NCBI GenBank assembly: GCA_028709805.1
Contig: JAQUTL010000006.1
Coordinates: 1 to 64,000, forward strand
DNA length: 64,000 nt
Direction: 5' to 3'
From: Victivallaceae bacterium
GTDB taxonomy: Bacteria; Verrucomicrobiota; Lentisphaeria; Victivallales; Victivallaceae
Shown: piece by piece, positions 17,859 to 25,983 of the stretch
Layout of the letters: each line of letters starts with the position of its first letter
Position numbering within the stretch: the stretch's first letter is position 1
Translations under genes and position numbers: made by a program
The notes under the pieces: model-generated
The model's database searches: none
What the model was told of the DNA's origin: nothing
Seen by the model: only the letters and a program-made list of their open reading frames with translations

Positions 17859-19057
17859 GAAAGATGTTGATTGCTGTTCTGGCGGCCGCGTTTTCAGCGG
17901 TTGTGTTCGGAGAGGAAACGACGGCGTTCCAGCGGCCAAAACCGGAAAGAACCTCGCTGTTTTCCCACGAAAAGATTATTTCGGCCGCGCCGTCCGCTCC
18001 GGTGCAGACCGCACTGCCGCCACCGGTCGCGGCTGAGCCGTCCGCATCGCCGGATTCTCCGGCCGCCGCCGCGCCGGATGCTCCGGCAGCGGTTGAGCCG
18101 CCGGCGGTTCAATCGGAGGCGGCGGCTGTTTCGGCGCTCAGTCCGGCCGCGGCTGATGACGACGCCCAAGTTGAATTCTACGATACCGTGGTCGCCTCGG
18201 TGGACGGCGAACCGATTGTGCTGAGCGAAGTGTGGCTGGAGTCACAGCCGGACGAGGCGCGGCTGTCCGCCATGTTGACCGGTCAGGAGCTTGAGGACGC
18301 GGTGGTCGAACAGCGGCGCAAGGTGGTGAACAGCCTGATCGACCGCCGTTTGCTGCGCAAGGAGTTCAAGCCGGACGAGTATAAACTTGACAATCAGGTG
18401 ATCGAGAGCCTGCTTGATGACTGGGCGGCGGCGAAGAACTGCAAAACCCGCGTTGACCTTGAGCGCTGGGCGCGGCGCAACCGCACCAGCATTCCTGAAA
18501 TGCGGCGCAAGGTCATGGATTATCTGATCGAACAGTATGTGCTGTTCCGCCAGTTCACGATTGAAGTCAACGTCACCCCGCGTGAAACCTACGAGTATTT
18601 CAAGGCGCACGAGGCGGATTACGCACAGCGCGAATCGCTTCACCTGCGGGCGATTTATCTGGATGGTTCCAAGGCGGACTTTGCCGGCCGGGTCGCCAGT
18701 GTCGGCGCCGGTCTTGCCGCCGAACCGGGACGTTTTGCCGAGCTTGCCGCGGAATATACCGACGGGCCGTTCCGGGCCGGGGCCGGCGATCTCGGCTGGC
18801 TGGAGCGCGGGCAGCTGCGCACGCTTTTTGCCGACGCTCTCGGCGTCGCGCCGGAGGTGGGAAAGCCGATTGGTCCGATTTCGGCGCCGGAGGGCGGCTA
18901 TTTTCTTATGGTCGAGGAGTTCCGTCCGGCGGTCGAGCCGGACTTCCCGGCGCTGGAACGCGCCATCCGCGAGCGGCTGGAGAATGAACGCCGGACCGCC
19001 GCTTATGATGAATATCTCGGCAAACTGCGTGAAAAGGCCGTGATCCGCTATTATTGA
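17855..19057 (+). CDS. SurA-like periplasmic peptidyl-prolyl isomerase/chaperone
   Basis: 400 aa from ATG 17855, which overlaps the previous stop (ATGA). A signal peptide (1-20) precedes a low-complexity Ala/Pro-rich linker to about residue 105. A SurA-type N-terminal helical domain follows (DTVVASVDGEPIVLSEVW onward), then one parvulin rotamase domain at about 255-365 (HLRAIYLDG, FAELAAEYTDGPFRAGAGDLGWLERG). It probably escorts unfolded outer-membrane proteins. Only one parvulin domain is present, against two in E. coli SurA. Confidence 0.88.
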   Translation: MRKMLIAVLAAAFSAVVFGEETTAFQRPKPERTSLFSHEKIISAAPSAPVQTALPPPVAAEPSASPDSPAAAAPDAPAAVEPPAVQSEAAAVSALSPAAADDDAQVEFYDTVVASVDGEPIVLSEVWLESQPDEARLSAMLTGQELEDAVVEQRRKVVNSLIDRRLLRKEFKPDEYKLDNQVIESLLDDWAAAKNCKTRVDLERWARRNRTSIPEMRRKVMDYLIEQYVLFRQFTIEVNVTPRETYEYFKAHEADYAQRESLHLRAIYLDGSKADFAGRVASVGAGLAAEPGRFAELAAEYTDGPFRAGAGDLGWLERGQLRTLFADALGVAPEVGKPIGPISAPEGGYFLMVEEFRPAVEPDFPALERAIRERLENERRTAAYDEYLGKLREKAVIRYY

Positions 19058-19117
19058 GTCTTGGCGGCGGAATGACCGGGCGTCCGTTGTCCGCGCCATT
19101 CCGTTTTCGCCGGTTTC

Positions 19118-20410
19118 TCAGTTGGGCAGATAGCCTCCGGCCGCACGGATGCTGTTCTTAAGTTCCGTCATATCGATTTTTCGGACGTCGCCGGACGCCG
19201 AGGCCAGTCTTGCGGCGATACCGGCGGCCTGTCCCATGATGTAGCAGCCGGGCATAACGCGGATTGAGGCCTGAAGATAGCGGTCCGAGCTTACGCAGCG
19301 TCCGGCGGCCAGCATATTGTCAAAACTGCGGACGGTAAGGGCGCGGTACGGGATGCCGTAGCTTTCGCCGTTCTGGTAGTGCAGATCGCTGATAAGCCGG
19401 CGGAACTCCTCCTGATCGGCCTGCTCCGGTGAAGCCGGATGAATGTCGATCGGATAACAGTAGCGGCCGATTTCATCCTCAAAAACGCGGCGGGCGCGGT
19501 AGTCGTCGATAGTCAGAATATAGTCGCCGACGGCGCGGCGCGAGGCCCGGACGCCCATGATCGCCGCGGTGAACGACAGCTCGATATGCTCACAGCCCGG
19601 AATGTAGTTGCGGTAGAACCTCTCAAATTCCACCGACTGGCGGCGGCCTTCGATCATGCCGGCGGTCAACGACTTTTCGTCCAGCGGATTGAGGCCGAAA
19701 ATGTGGCCCATGTTGCCGCCGCCCAGCGTGTCGCCGGATGGATTGATGCCGGTGTGATGGGGGTCGTTGTTCCGGAACATATGGTCGGCGAACGCCTGTT
19801 TGAGGCGGGATTGGAAATCGCAGGGCGTGGACAGCCGTTTTTTCCAGTCGATGTTTCCCCAGTGACTGCACAGGGTGGAGGGCATGACCTGGCCGTTTTC
19901 GTCGCCGAACATGTATTCCCCGCCGGAGCGGGCGACCAGCGCGGCGTCTCCGGACGCGTCGATGAACACCGCCGCTTCGACGGCGAAAAGTCCGCTGGCG
20001 GCGCTGAACACCGCGCAGTCGATCCGGCGGCCGGTGGTTTCGGCTCCGATGAAATCGGTGAAAAAGGATATTTCAACGCCGGCGTTCAGGCACAGCTCGT
20101 CATAAATCCGCTTCAGACGTTCGGTGTTGATGCAGCGTCCGCCGAATCCGTAGTCGACGCCTTCGTTGCAAAGATTGTACACTTCGCGGCCGAACCCGTC
20201 GGCGTAAAAATTTGTCTTGTCCGCGAACTGCATGAAACATGGAACTCCGCCGGCGGTTCCCAGTCCGCCGAGACAGCCGAGCGTTTCGGCCAGAAATACT
20301 GTTGCGCCGCCGCGCGCGGCAAGCACCGCCGCCGCCACGCCGGACGGCCCGCCGCCGACAATGCAGACGTCAACCTTTTTACGAATCGGAATTTCACGCG
20401 TGAATTGCAT
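19118..20410 (-). CDS. FAD-dependent oxidoreductase
   Basis: 430 aa. The dinucleotide-binding motif VCIVGGGPSGVAAAVLAA (residues 16-32) is followed by the LGGLGTAGG segment typical of the FAD_oxidored group (Pfam PF12831). FIDASGDAALVARSG is the second FAD contact, and GRCVSSD with a late GYLPN close the domain. Many PVC bacteria carry large families of these enzymes near sugar catabolism genes; the substrate here is unknown. It is the last gene of the dksA-lspA-miaA-hpt run, 18 bp after hpt. Confidence 0.87.
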   Translation of the reverse strand: MQFTREIPIRKKVDVCIVGGGPSGVAAAVLAARGGATVFLAETLGCLGGLGTAGGVPCFMQFADKTNFYADGFGREVYNLCNEGVDYGFGGRCINTERLKRIYDELCLNAGVEISFFTDFIGAETTGRRIDCAVFSAASGLFAVEAAVFIDASGDAALVARSGGEYMFGDENGQVMPSTLCSHWGNIDWKKRLSTPCDFQSRLKQAFADHMFRNNDPHHTGINPSGDTLGGGNMGHIFGLNPLDEKSLTAGMIEGRRQSVEFERFYRNYIPGCEHIELSFTAAIMGVRASRRAVGDYILTIDDYRARRVFEDEIGRYCYPIDIHPASPEQADQEEFRRLISDLHYQNGESYGIPYRALTVRSFDNMLAAGRCVSSDRYLQASIRVMPGCYIMGQAAGIAARLASASGDVRKIDMTELKNSIRAAGGYLPN

Positions 20411-20428
20411 TTAGTCTCTCCATGTCTT

Positions 20429-20953
20429 TTAAGATTCCTTTTGAGCGTCAACCACGCCGACAAACGGCAGATTGCGGTAGAATTCGGCCGAGTCCAGCCC
20501 GACTCCGACCACATATTTGTCCGGGATGTCAAACCCCTTCCATTCAGTTTCGGCGGCGTTCAGCCGGGGGCGCTCCTTGACCAGCAGCACGCAGGAGCGG
20601 ACCGAGGCCGCGCCGCGCTCAAGCAGATATTTGCGGACGCAGTTGAGCGTCAGCCCGGTGTCCAGCACGTCATCGATCAGCAGCACATGGCGGCCGGCGA
20701 ACGGCAGTTTCGGGTGGGCGCGGAACGTCAGACTGCCGCAGCTTGCGTCGTTTTCATAGCTGGACGCGGCGATGGCGTCCACCTGTATCGGCAGGTCGAT
20801 CTGCCGCAGCAAATCGGCGGCAAAAAACATTCCGCCGTTCATCATCACCATGGCGGTGACATGTTTGCCGCGGTAAAATTCGGCTATTTCGGCGCCAAGT
20901 TCCGCGGTGCGGACGGCGACGCGGTCCCGGGAAATAAGTTCTTCGATTTTCAT
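20429..20953 (-). CDS. hpt: hypoxanthine phosphoribosyltransferase
   Basis: 174 aa from ATG 20953; a longer reading to 20983 would start inside miaA. It salvages hypoxanthine and guanine with PRPP. The PRPP loop is VLLIDDVLDTGLTL, the flexible loop contains ASSYENDA, and the base-binding end has KYVVGVGLD. It lies 10 bp after miaA in a minus-strand operon. Confidence 0.94.
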   Translation of the reverse strand: MKIEELISRDRVAVRTAELGAEIAEFYRGKHVTAMVMMNGGMFFAADLLRQIDLPIQVDAIAASSYENDASCGSLTFRAHPKLPFAGRHVLLIDDVLDTGLTLNCVRKYLLERGAASVRSCVLLVKERPRLNAAETEWKGFDIPDKYVVGVGLDSAEFYRNLPFVGVVDAQKES

Positions 20954-20963
20954 AATGGAGATA

Positions 20964-21899
20964 TTATACACCGGCAAGCGCAAAATACAAACGGTCGCCG
21001 GGGTCTTTCCCGTCTTCGCCGCAGACGATCCATTCCGCTTCGGGGTGTTGATGACGGAACCAGGTCAGCTGTCGTCTGGCGAACTGCCAGGTGCGGGTGG
21101 AAATCAGCTCGCGCATGACTTCGGCGGAGACGGCGCCGGAAAGATAGTCGGCGATTATCGGATAGCCGAGCGCCTGACGGGCGGTCGGAGATTCCAGCAG
21201 GCCGGCGGCCACGGCGCGGGCGGTCTCTTCGATCCAGCCGGCGGCGAGCATGGCGGCGGTGCGTTGCCCGATGCGGCGGCGCAGTTCTTCGCGCGGGCGG
21301 TCGATGATAAATGTGCGGACATTGAAGCGCGGCTTTTTTTCTCCGGTCTGGAGTTCGGTGATCGACCGTCCGCCGGTGAGGATGAGCACTTCAAGCGCGC
21401 GCAGCAGTTTGCGCTGATGGGTTTGCCAGCGGGCGAACGCCGCCGGGTCGCGCCGGCGCATCTCGGCTTTCAGCGCGTCAAACTGTTCGGGCGCGGCATA
21501 GCGGGCGTCAAGTTCGGCGCGCAGGTCGGGGGAGGACGGCAGATCGTCCAATCCGCAGATCAGGCTTTTCAGATAGAAGCCGGTGCCGCCGACCACGCAC
21601 GGCAGTTTGCCGCGCGAGGAGATTTCTTTTATCGCCGTCGTTGCCAGCTCCACGAAACGGCGCACGTCGACCCGTTCGGATAAATCGAAAATGTCGATCA
21701 GGTGGTGCGGGACTTTTTTGCGGTCGGCCGCCGACGGTTTCGCCACGCCGATGTCAAGCATCCGGTAAAACTGCATCGAGTCGCCGGAAACTATTTCGAT
21801 CGGCAGCTGTTCGGCAAGGCGCATCGCCGCCGCGCTTTTGCCGGAGGCGGTGGCTCCGGCCACCACAATGAAATCAGGAAAGTTGTTCGCCGCCGGCAT
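20964..21899 (-). CDS. miaA: tRNA dimethylallyltransferase
   Basis: 311 aa. It transfers dimethylallyl to N6 of A37 in tRNAs that read codons starting with U. The P-loop GATASGKS is at 15-22, the catalytic Asp lies in GDSMQFYR (Asp40), and PHHLID and GGTGFYLKSL are family blocks. The start overlaps lspA by 26 bp and the end is 10 bp from hpt. Confidence 0.96.
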   Translation of the reverse strand: MPAANNFPDFIVVAGATASGKSAAAMRLAEQLPIEIVSGDSMQFYRMLDIGVAKPSAADRKKVPHHLIDIFDLSERVDVRRFVELATTAIKEISSRGKLPCVVGGTGFYLKSLICGLDDLPSSPDLRAELDARYAAPEQFDALKAEMRRRDPAAFARWQTHQRKLLRALEVLILTGGRSITELQTGEKKPRFNVRTFIIDRPREELRRRIGQRTAAMLAAGWIEETARAVAAGLLESPTARQALGYPIIADYLSGAVSAEVMRELISTRTWQFARRQLTWFRHQHPEAEWIVCGEDGKDPGDRLYFALAGV

Positions 21900-22443
21900 C
21901 GGAACGCTTCCCGTCCGCGCTGCCGCGGAATAAATTGGAGGCTATGTAGATGATTACGCCGCAGGTTATTGCGCAGTCGGCCAGATTGAAGGTTGGAAAA
22001 TGCCAGCCGCCGAATTGGAAGTCAAGAAAGTCAATCACTTCGCCGCGCCACAGGCGGTCGATGGCGTTCCCGGCCACGCCGGAAAGGATGACGGCGAGCG
22101 CCCAGTAGCGTTCGATGAATCCTTCGGTGAGCCGCCGGAAGTTCCAGATTGCCAGCACCGTCACGATTGCGGCCACCGCCAGAAGCAGCACTGCGTAGCC
22201 GTGAAAGATGCCCCACGCCGCTCCTTTGTTGGTGACGAACGCCAATGAAAAGAAGTCCGGCACAACCGTTACCGGCGGATGGCCTTTGAGCAGGCGCTCC
22301 GCCGTGATTTTGGTGAACTGGTCGGCCGCAAGCAGCGCCACCGCCGTAAGACCGGACGCCGCAAGCAGCCGCAGCTCGCCGCCGGTGCGCGGACGGACGG
22401 ATAGGCGGGGTTCGGTGTCAGTCGACGAAGGGGTTGCGGCCAT
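21874..22443 (-). CDS. lspA: lipoprotein signal peptidase (signal peptidase II)
   Basis: 189 aa with four predicted membrane helices. It cleaves signal peptides of lipidated prolipoproteins. Asp129 (SGVAGNAIDR) and Asp156 (FNLADCAI) are the catalytic aspartates, and NKGAAWGI is conserved. The N-terminal 25 residues are longer than usual and overlap dksA by 26 bp, so an internal start is possible. Several likely substrates are encoded in this window. Confidence 0.95.
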   Translation of the reverse strand: MAATPSSTDTEPRLSVRPRTGGELRLLAASGLTAVALLAADQFTKITAERLLKGHPPVTVVPDFFSLAFVTNKGAAWGIFHGYAVLLLAVAAIVTVLAIWNFRRLTEGFIERYWALAVILSGVAGNAIDRLWRGEVIDFLDFQFGGWHFPTFNLADCAITCGVIIYIASNLFRGSADGKRSDAGGEQLS

Positions 22444-22828
22444 TATGCTTTTCCCGGATGGATTTGCATTTGATGCAGTAGATCGCGTACGGTTTAGCGT
22501 CCAGTCTGGCCTCGGATATATCTTTGCCGCAGTCCTGGCATTTGCCGAATTCGTGGTCGAAGATTCTGGCGATGGCGTCGTTGATCATTTCAAGGACGTC
22601 GCCTTCGTCGGTCATCATGCGCAGTTCCATTTCATGGCGTGAACTGTCGCTGCCGACGTCCGCCATGTGGGTGGTGACTCCGCGCTTGTCGGCATTTGAG
22701 GCGTCGAGCGCATCGGCGTGATTTTTCATATTGCCGGCGATTACGTCACGATACTGCATCAGCGAGTCGTAATATTTTTTCTCTCTTGGCGAGAGAGCGG
22801 ACAGTTTTTCCAAATCAACATTAGCCAT
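22418..22828 (-). CDS. DksA/TraR-type C4 zinc-finger protein
   Basis: 136 aa. The helical N-terminal two thirds form the presumed coiled coil; the C-terminal zinc finger has Cys97, Cys100, Cys118 and Cys121 (CQDCGKD...CIKC). DksA binds the RNA polymerase secondary channel and works with ppGpp. The acidic tip of E. coli DksA is not clearly conserved, so the role may differ. It is the first gene of the minus-strand operon, behind the promoter at 22872-22899. Confidence 0.88.
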   Translation of the reverse strand: MANVDLEKLSALSPREKKYYDSLMQYRDVIAGNMKNHADALDASNADKRGVTTHMADVGSDSSRHEMELRMMTDEGDVLEMINDAIARIFDHEFGKCQDCGKDISEARLDAKPYAIYCIKCKSIREKHNGRNPFVD

Positions 22829-22871
22829 GTTTCACCTGACCTTCCGTTTTTCATTTCATTTTAGCCCTATT

Positions 22872-22899
22872 AAGATAACACGGATTGCCGATTATTCAA
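22872..22899 (-). promoter_or_regulatory. promoter of the dksA-lspA-miaA-hpt operon
   Basis: Read on the minus strand, TTGAAT (22899-22894) and TATCTT (22877-22872) are 16 bp apart, 43 bp before the DksA-like start. An AGGTGA-type ribosome site follows. Confidence 0.6.
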
Positions 22900-22916
22900 G
22901 CCGTTGACTTCAAATA

Positions 22917-24122
22917 TTATTTGTCGAGCGCGGCAAGCCGTTTTGCCACCCGGTCCACGCCGGGAAATCCGCTGAAAAAGAAGACAAGGGGCGACGACGG
23001 AATGTCAGTAAAAAATGGAGAAAGATTATTGTTTTTTACCAAAAAACGATCAATGCCGATCAGGTAGGCGTTTCCGAGTTCACCGTCGGCAAGCTGTTTC
23101 AGCCGTCCGGACAGGGCGGCGGCGTGGTGGCGGTGGAAGAGTTCGACGGCGAATCTCCGGCCGGTCGCCGTGGAAATGAATTCAAAGTCCGGAATCAGGG
23201 TTTCGCCGCCCTTGAGCCGTATCGGGCGCGGCGGTTCGCCGACCGGCGCGAACCCCGGACTTTTTTCCCGGAAAAGCCGGACGAACATCGCAAATTCTTC
23301 CGGAATATAGGATGAATAGCGACGGCTCACCGGGAGCAGGCCGGACTTCCAGCTCAGCGATATTTTCACTTCGCTTCCGGCCGGCGGCCTGGCCAGACCG
23401 GTCAGCGACCATTTTTCCTGATTCAGCACTTCCGTGAAGAATGCCGCCAGTTGCAGCGCATATTTGCGGTTTTCCGAAAACATTGCGAGCGGTCCGGATA
23501 CCGCGATCGTCACCGGCTTGCCGCTGCCCGGATCGTCAATCTCGGCCAACAGGCGGCAGAACTTAAGATGTTTGAATAAGTTGCGCAGTTTGGCCGGATT
23601 GCCGGTAGCGGTCTTCACCGTTATTTTCTCGGCGAAGCAGAGCATGGTCTGAACCAGCGAGACGTTGTAAAGATTAAGCAGGGCGGCCGGAGCGAGCCGC
23701 CGGTAGCCGGTGCAGCGTTCGTTGTCCGGCAGGTCGCCGTAGATGTCGCACTCCGGCGGCGCGGCGAGCGCCCGGTAGTCCTCCGGATCGGTCACGCCGG
23801 ACTTCAGGATTGCGGACGAGCGGGCAAACAGCGCGGCGCGCATGGCCGGATAGTCCAGATCGCCCGGAGTGACGAAGTCAAGCCGTTTGCCGATCAGCGC
23901 GATCATTCCGGCTTCAAACTTTGCGTTGTTGCCTCCGGCGGCGGCTGCGAGCATGGCATCGGTCTCCCCCCGGCTCATTCCCAGCCCGGCGGCCTGTGAC
24001 GCCACGGCGTCCAGCGCTCCGGCGAACGCCAGTTGCGCCGGGTCGTCCGGGGCGGCAAAGCGGAATTTTGCGACGCCGTCAACCCGGCGGAAGTTCAGAA
24101 ATTCGCGTGACAGCACGGCCAT
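22917..24122 (-). CDS. DUF790/Bax1-like nuclease, partner of XPB helicase
   Basis: 401 aa from ATG 24122, 4 bp after the helicase stop. The N-terminal part matches the DUF790 (Bax1) layout, and a PD-(D/E)xK-like nuclease core lies in the C-terminal third: LIPDFEFI, then FAVELFHRHH followed by a basic helix. In archaea Bax1 is a structure-specific endonuclease bound to XPB in nucleotide-excision-type repair; the tandem with an XPB helicase here supports the same pairing. The family call is from motif and context. It is the last gene of its operon. Confidence 0.78.
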   Translation of the reverse strand: MAVLSREFLNFRRVDGVAKFRFAAPDDPAQLAFAGALDAVASQAAGLGMSRGETDAMLAAAAGGNNAKFEAGMIALIGKRLDFVTPGDLDYPAMRAALFARSSAILKSGVTDPEDYRALAAPPECDIYGDLPDNERCTGYRRLAPAALLNLYNVSLVQTMLCFAEKITVKTATGNPAKLRNLFKHLKFCRLLAEIDDPGSGKPVTIAVSGPLAMFSENRKYALQLAAFFTEVLNQEKWSLTGLARPPAGSEVKISLSWKSGLLPVSRRYSSYIPEEFAMFVRLFREKSPGFAPVGEPPRPIRLKGGETLIPDFEFISTATGRRFAVELFHRHHAAALSGRLKQLADGELGNAYLIGIDRFLVKNNNLSPFFTDIPSSPLVFFFSGFPGVDRVAKRLAALDK

Positions 24123-24126
24123 GGCG

Positions 24127-25512
24127 TCACCTCGTTTTTCCGCGGTAGGCGTCATGCTGACGGCGGCGGCGCATGACGTACTCCTCGGCGGTGTCGGAAG
24201 AAACCAGCTCGTACAGCACCGCCTGTTTCCCCGGCCGCGACCGCAGTATCCGCCCCAGCCGCTGAACGTGTTCGCGGACGCTGCCGGACCCGGAGACCAC
24301 AATGCCGACCGCCGCTTCCGGCACGTCCACTCCCTCGTTCAGCACCTTGCTGGTCACCAGAACGTCGCAGACGCCGGAGCGCAGTTTGTCCAGCATGTCG
24401 CGCCGTTCGGCCGGCCGGGTGTGATGGGTGAGCACCGGCAGCAGAAATTCCCGTCCCAGCGCATAGGCGGTGGCGTTGTCGGCGGTGAAGATCAGCATCC
24501 GTTCACCGCGGTGGCGGCGCAGCAGCTCCCACACCGCGGCCAGTTTGTTCCGCGACCGGCGGCTGAGTTCGCGCTGGCGGAGATATGCGCGGAGCGCGTC
24601 GCGCCCCTCCGGGGTCCGCGAGGCGGCGAAGATAAAGTCGCGCCAGGCGTTGCGGCGCGAGAAATCGATTCCGGCGTATGTCGCGAAGCCGCGATAGGTC
24701 TGCCGGCATTGTTCGTATTCGGAGCGTTCATCCGCTGTCAGTTCGGTTTTGATTGATCTTACGATGTATGGAGCGAGGACTTTTCCCTCAAGTTCGGTCA
24801 CTCCGACGTCGGCCACCACTTCGCCCAGCAGACCGGTGAGGACGGCGAAGCGTTCCGGGTCGTCATCCTCCGGCGTGGCGGACAGCCCGAGCCGGTACGG
24901 TGCAACGCATTGTTCCGCCGCGGTGCGGTAGAGCTGACCCGGCAGATGATGGCATTCGTCGCAGATCAGCAGCGCGAAGCGGTTGCCGACAAATTCCATG
25001 TGCAGCACCGCCGAGTCGTAGGTGGAGACGGTAAGCGGCCGCACGCTGTGTTCGCCGCCGCCGAGCATTCCGACCTCGCAGCCGAAGAAGTTTTTCAGCA
25101 GCGCCGCCCATTGCTCCAGAAGATCGATGGTCGGAACCAGCACAATGGCGGAGCGCTGAAGTTTGCGGATCGCCATCATGGCCAGAAACGTTTTTCCGGA
25201 GCCGGTCGGCAGCGCGGCGATGCCGCGGAAACCGTTGCGTTTCCACGCCAGATACGCGGCCGACTGGTGGGGAAGCGGAGTGAAAGTTTTGATGAAATTA
25301 AATTCGACGTGCGGAAAATCACACACCGTGTCGTCAATTTTTACTCCGGCGGCGCGGGCGGCCATGGCGATCGCCGGATAGTCACAGGCGCGGGCGCGGA
25401 ATATTCCGGCGCGGGGGTCGGCGGCGAACCAGGCGGCGACCGCGTCGGGCAAAGCGCCGTCGGCAACGATCGTGCCGGATTTGAATTCGAGTTTTATCGT
25501 GTCTCGGCTCAT
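24127..25512 (-). CDS. XPB/Ssl2-type superfamily II DNA helicase
   Basis: 461 aa from ATG 25512, which overlaps the upstream stop as ATGA. A short N-terminal domain resembling the XPB damage-recognition region precedes the helicase core. Motif Q/I is FTPLPHQSAAYLAW and LPTGSGKT (P-loop 102-108), motif II DECH (185-188), motif III SAT (211-213), and motif VI QRLGRILRSR. The RED-motif position reads EDDD. It translocates on DNA and is expected to act with the DUF790 nuclease encoded 4 bp downstream. Confidence 0.88.
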   Translation of the reverse strand: MSRDTIKLEFKSGTIVADGALPDAVAAWFAADPRAGIFRARACDYPAIAMAARAAGVKIDDTVCDFPHVEFNFIKTFTPLPHQSAAYLAWKRNGFRGIAALPTGSGKTFLAMMAIRKLQRSAIVLVPTIDLLEQWAALLKNFFGCEVGMLGGGEHSVRPLTVSTYDSAVLHMEFVGNRFALLICDECHHLPGQLYRTAAEQCVAPYRLGLSATPEDDDPERFAVLTGLLGEVVADVGVTELEGKVLAPYIVRSIKTELTADERSEYEQCRQTYRGFATYAGIDFSRRNAWRDFIFAASRTPEGRDALRAYLRQRELSRRSRNKLAAVWELLRRHRGERMLIFTADNATAYALGREFLLPVLTHHTRPAERRDMLDKLRSGVCDVLVTSKVLNEGVDVPEAAVGIVVSGSGSVREHVQRLGRILRSRPGKQAVLYELVSSDTAEEYVMRRRRQHDAYRGKTR

Positions 25513-25790
25513 CGGCAGTCGGGGCGGAAAGTGACGACGGTCCACACCGCCGCCGCCAGTCCCGATGCGCCGAGACAGAGCAGCGGCCAGGTCATCGTGG
25601 TCTGTTTTATGCCGGGCAGATAGAGGATGAACAGCAGCAGCGCGGCGAACATCCATGCGGCTGCCCCCCAGAGAATGCCGGCTTTCCAGCGCGGATAGCC
25701 GGCGGAGGCGCGTTGTTCGCGTTCAAAGGAGTCAAGCAGTTCGAGCAGTTTCTGTTCGTCGATCTCTTTTTTTTCTTTTTCTTCCGGCAT
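25509..25790 (-). CDS. small two-span membrane protein
   Basis: 93 aa from ATG 25790, supported by AAAGGA 8 nt upstream. A charged, Glu/Lys-rich N-terminal half (to about residue 40) is followed by two hydrophobic segments at about 42-60 and 67-88, and a short basic tail. It overlaps the XPB helicase by 4 bp and so is translationally coupled to it, but no functional link is known. The family is not recognised. Confidence 0.65.
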   Translation of the reverse strand: MPEEKEKKEIDEQKLLELLDSFEREQRASAGYPRWKAGILWGAAAWMFAALLLFILYLPGIKQTTMTWPLLCLGASGLAAAVWTVVTFRPDCR

Positions 25791-25904
25791 TTCCGCATCC
25801 TTTCGCGTATATTGATGTAATATAGCACAAAGCGCCGGGCAAAGCAAGACGCCGGTTGGTTCGTCCGGGCGGGCGGCGCCGCAAAAATGGTTTTGAAAAA
25901 ATGC

Positions 25905-25933
25905 TTGACTTTCTCTTGAAGCGCGGTTATCTT
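25905..25933 (+). promoter_or_regulatory. promoter of the sensory hydrogenase operon
   Basis: TTGACT (25905-25910) and TATCTT (25928-25933) are separated by 17 bp. The predicted leader of about 45 nt leads to GGGAG before the ATG at 25984. No sigma-54 type -24/-12 element is seen here. Confidence 0.65.
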
Positions 25934-25983
25934 TGTCTGCATAATACATTCAACGGCGGCAATTTCAGGCGAAGGGAGATGGT

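Noticed and set aside
25860-25983. sigma-54 promoter for the hydrogenase operon, given rpoN nearby
   Set aside because: No GG-N10-GC element with the right context was found; a sigma70-type pair fits better.
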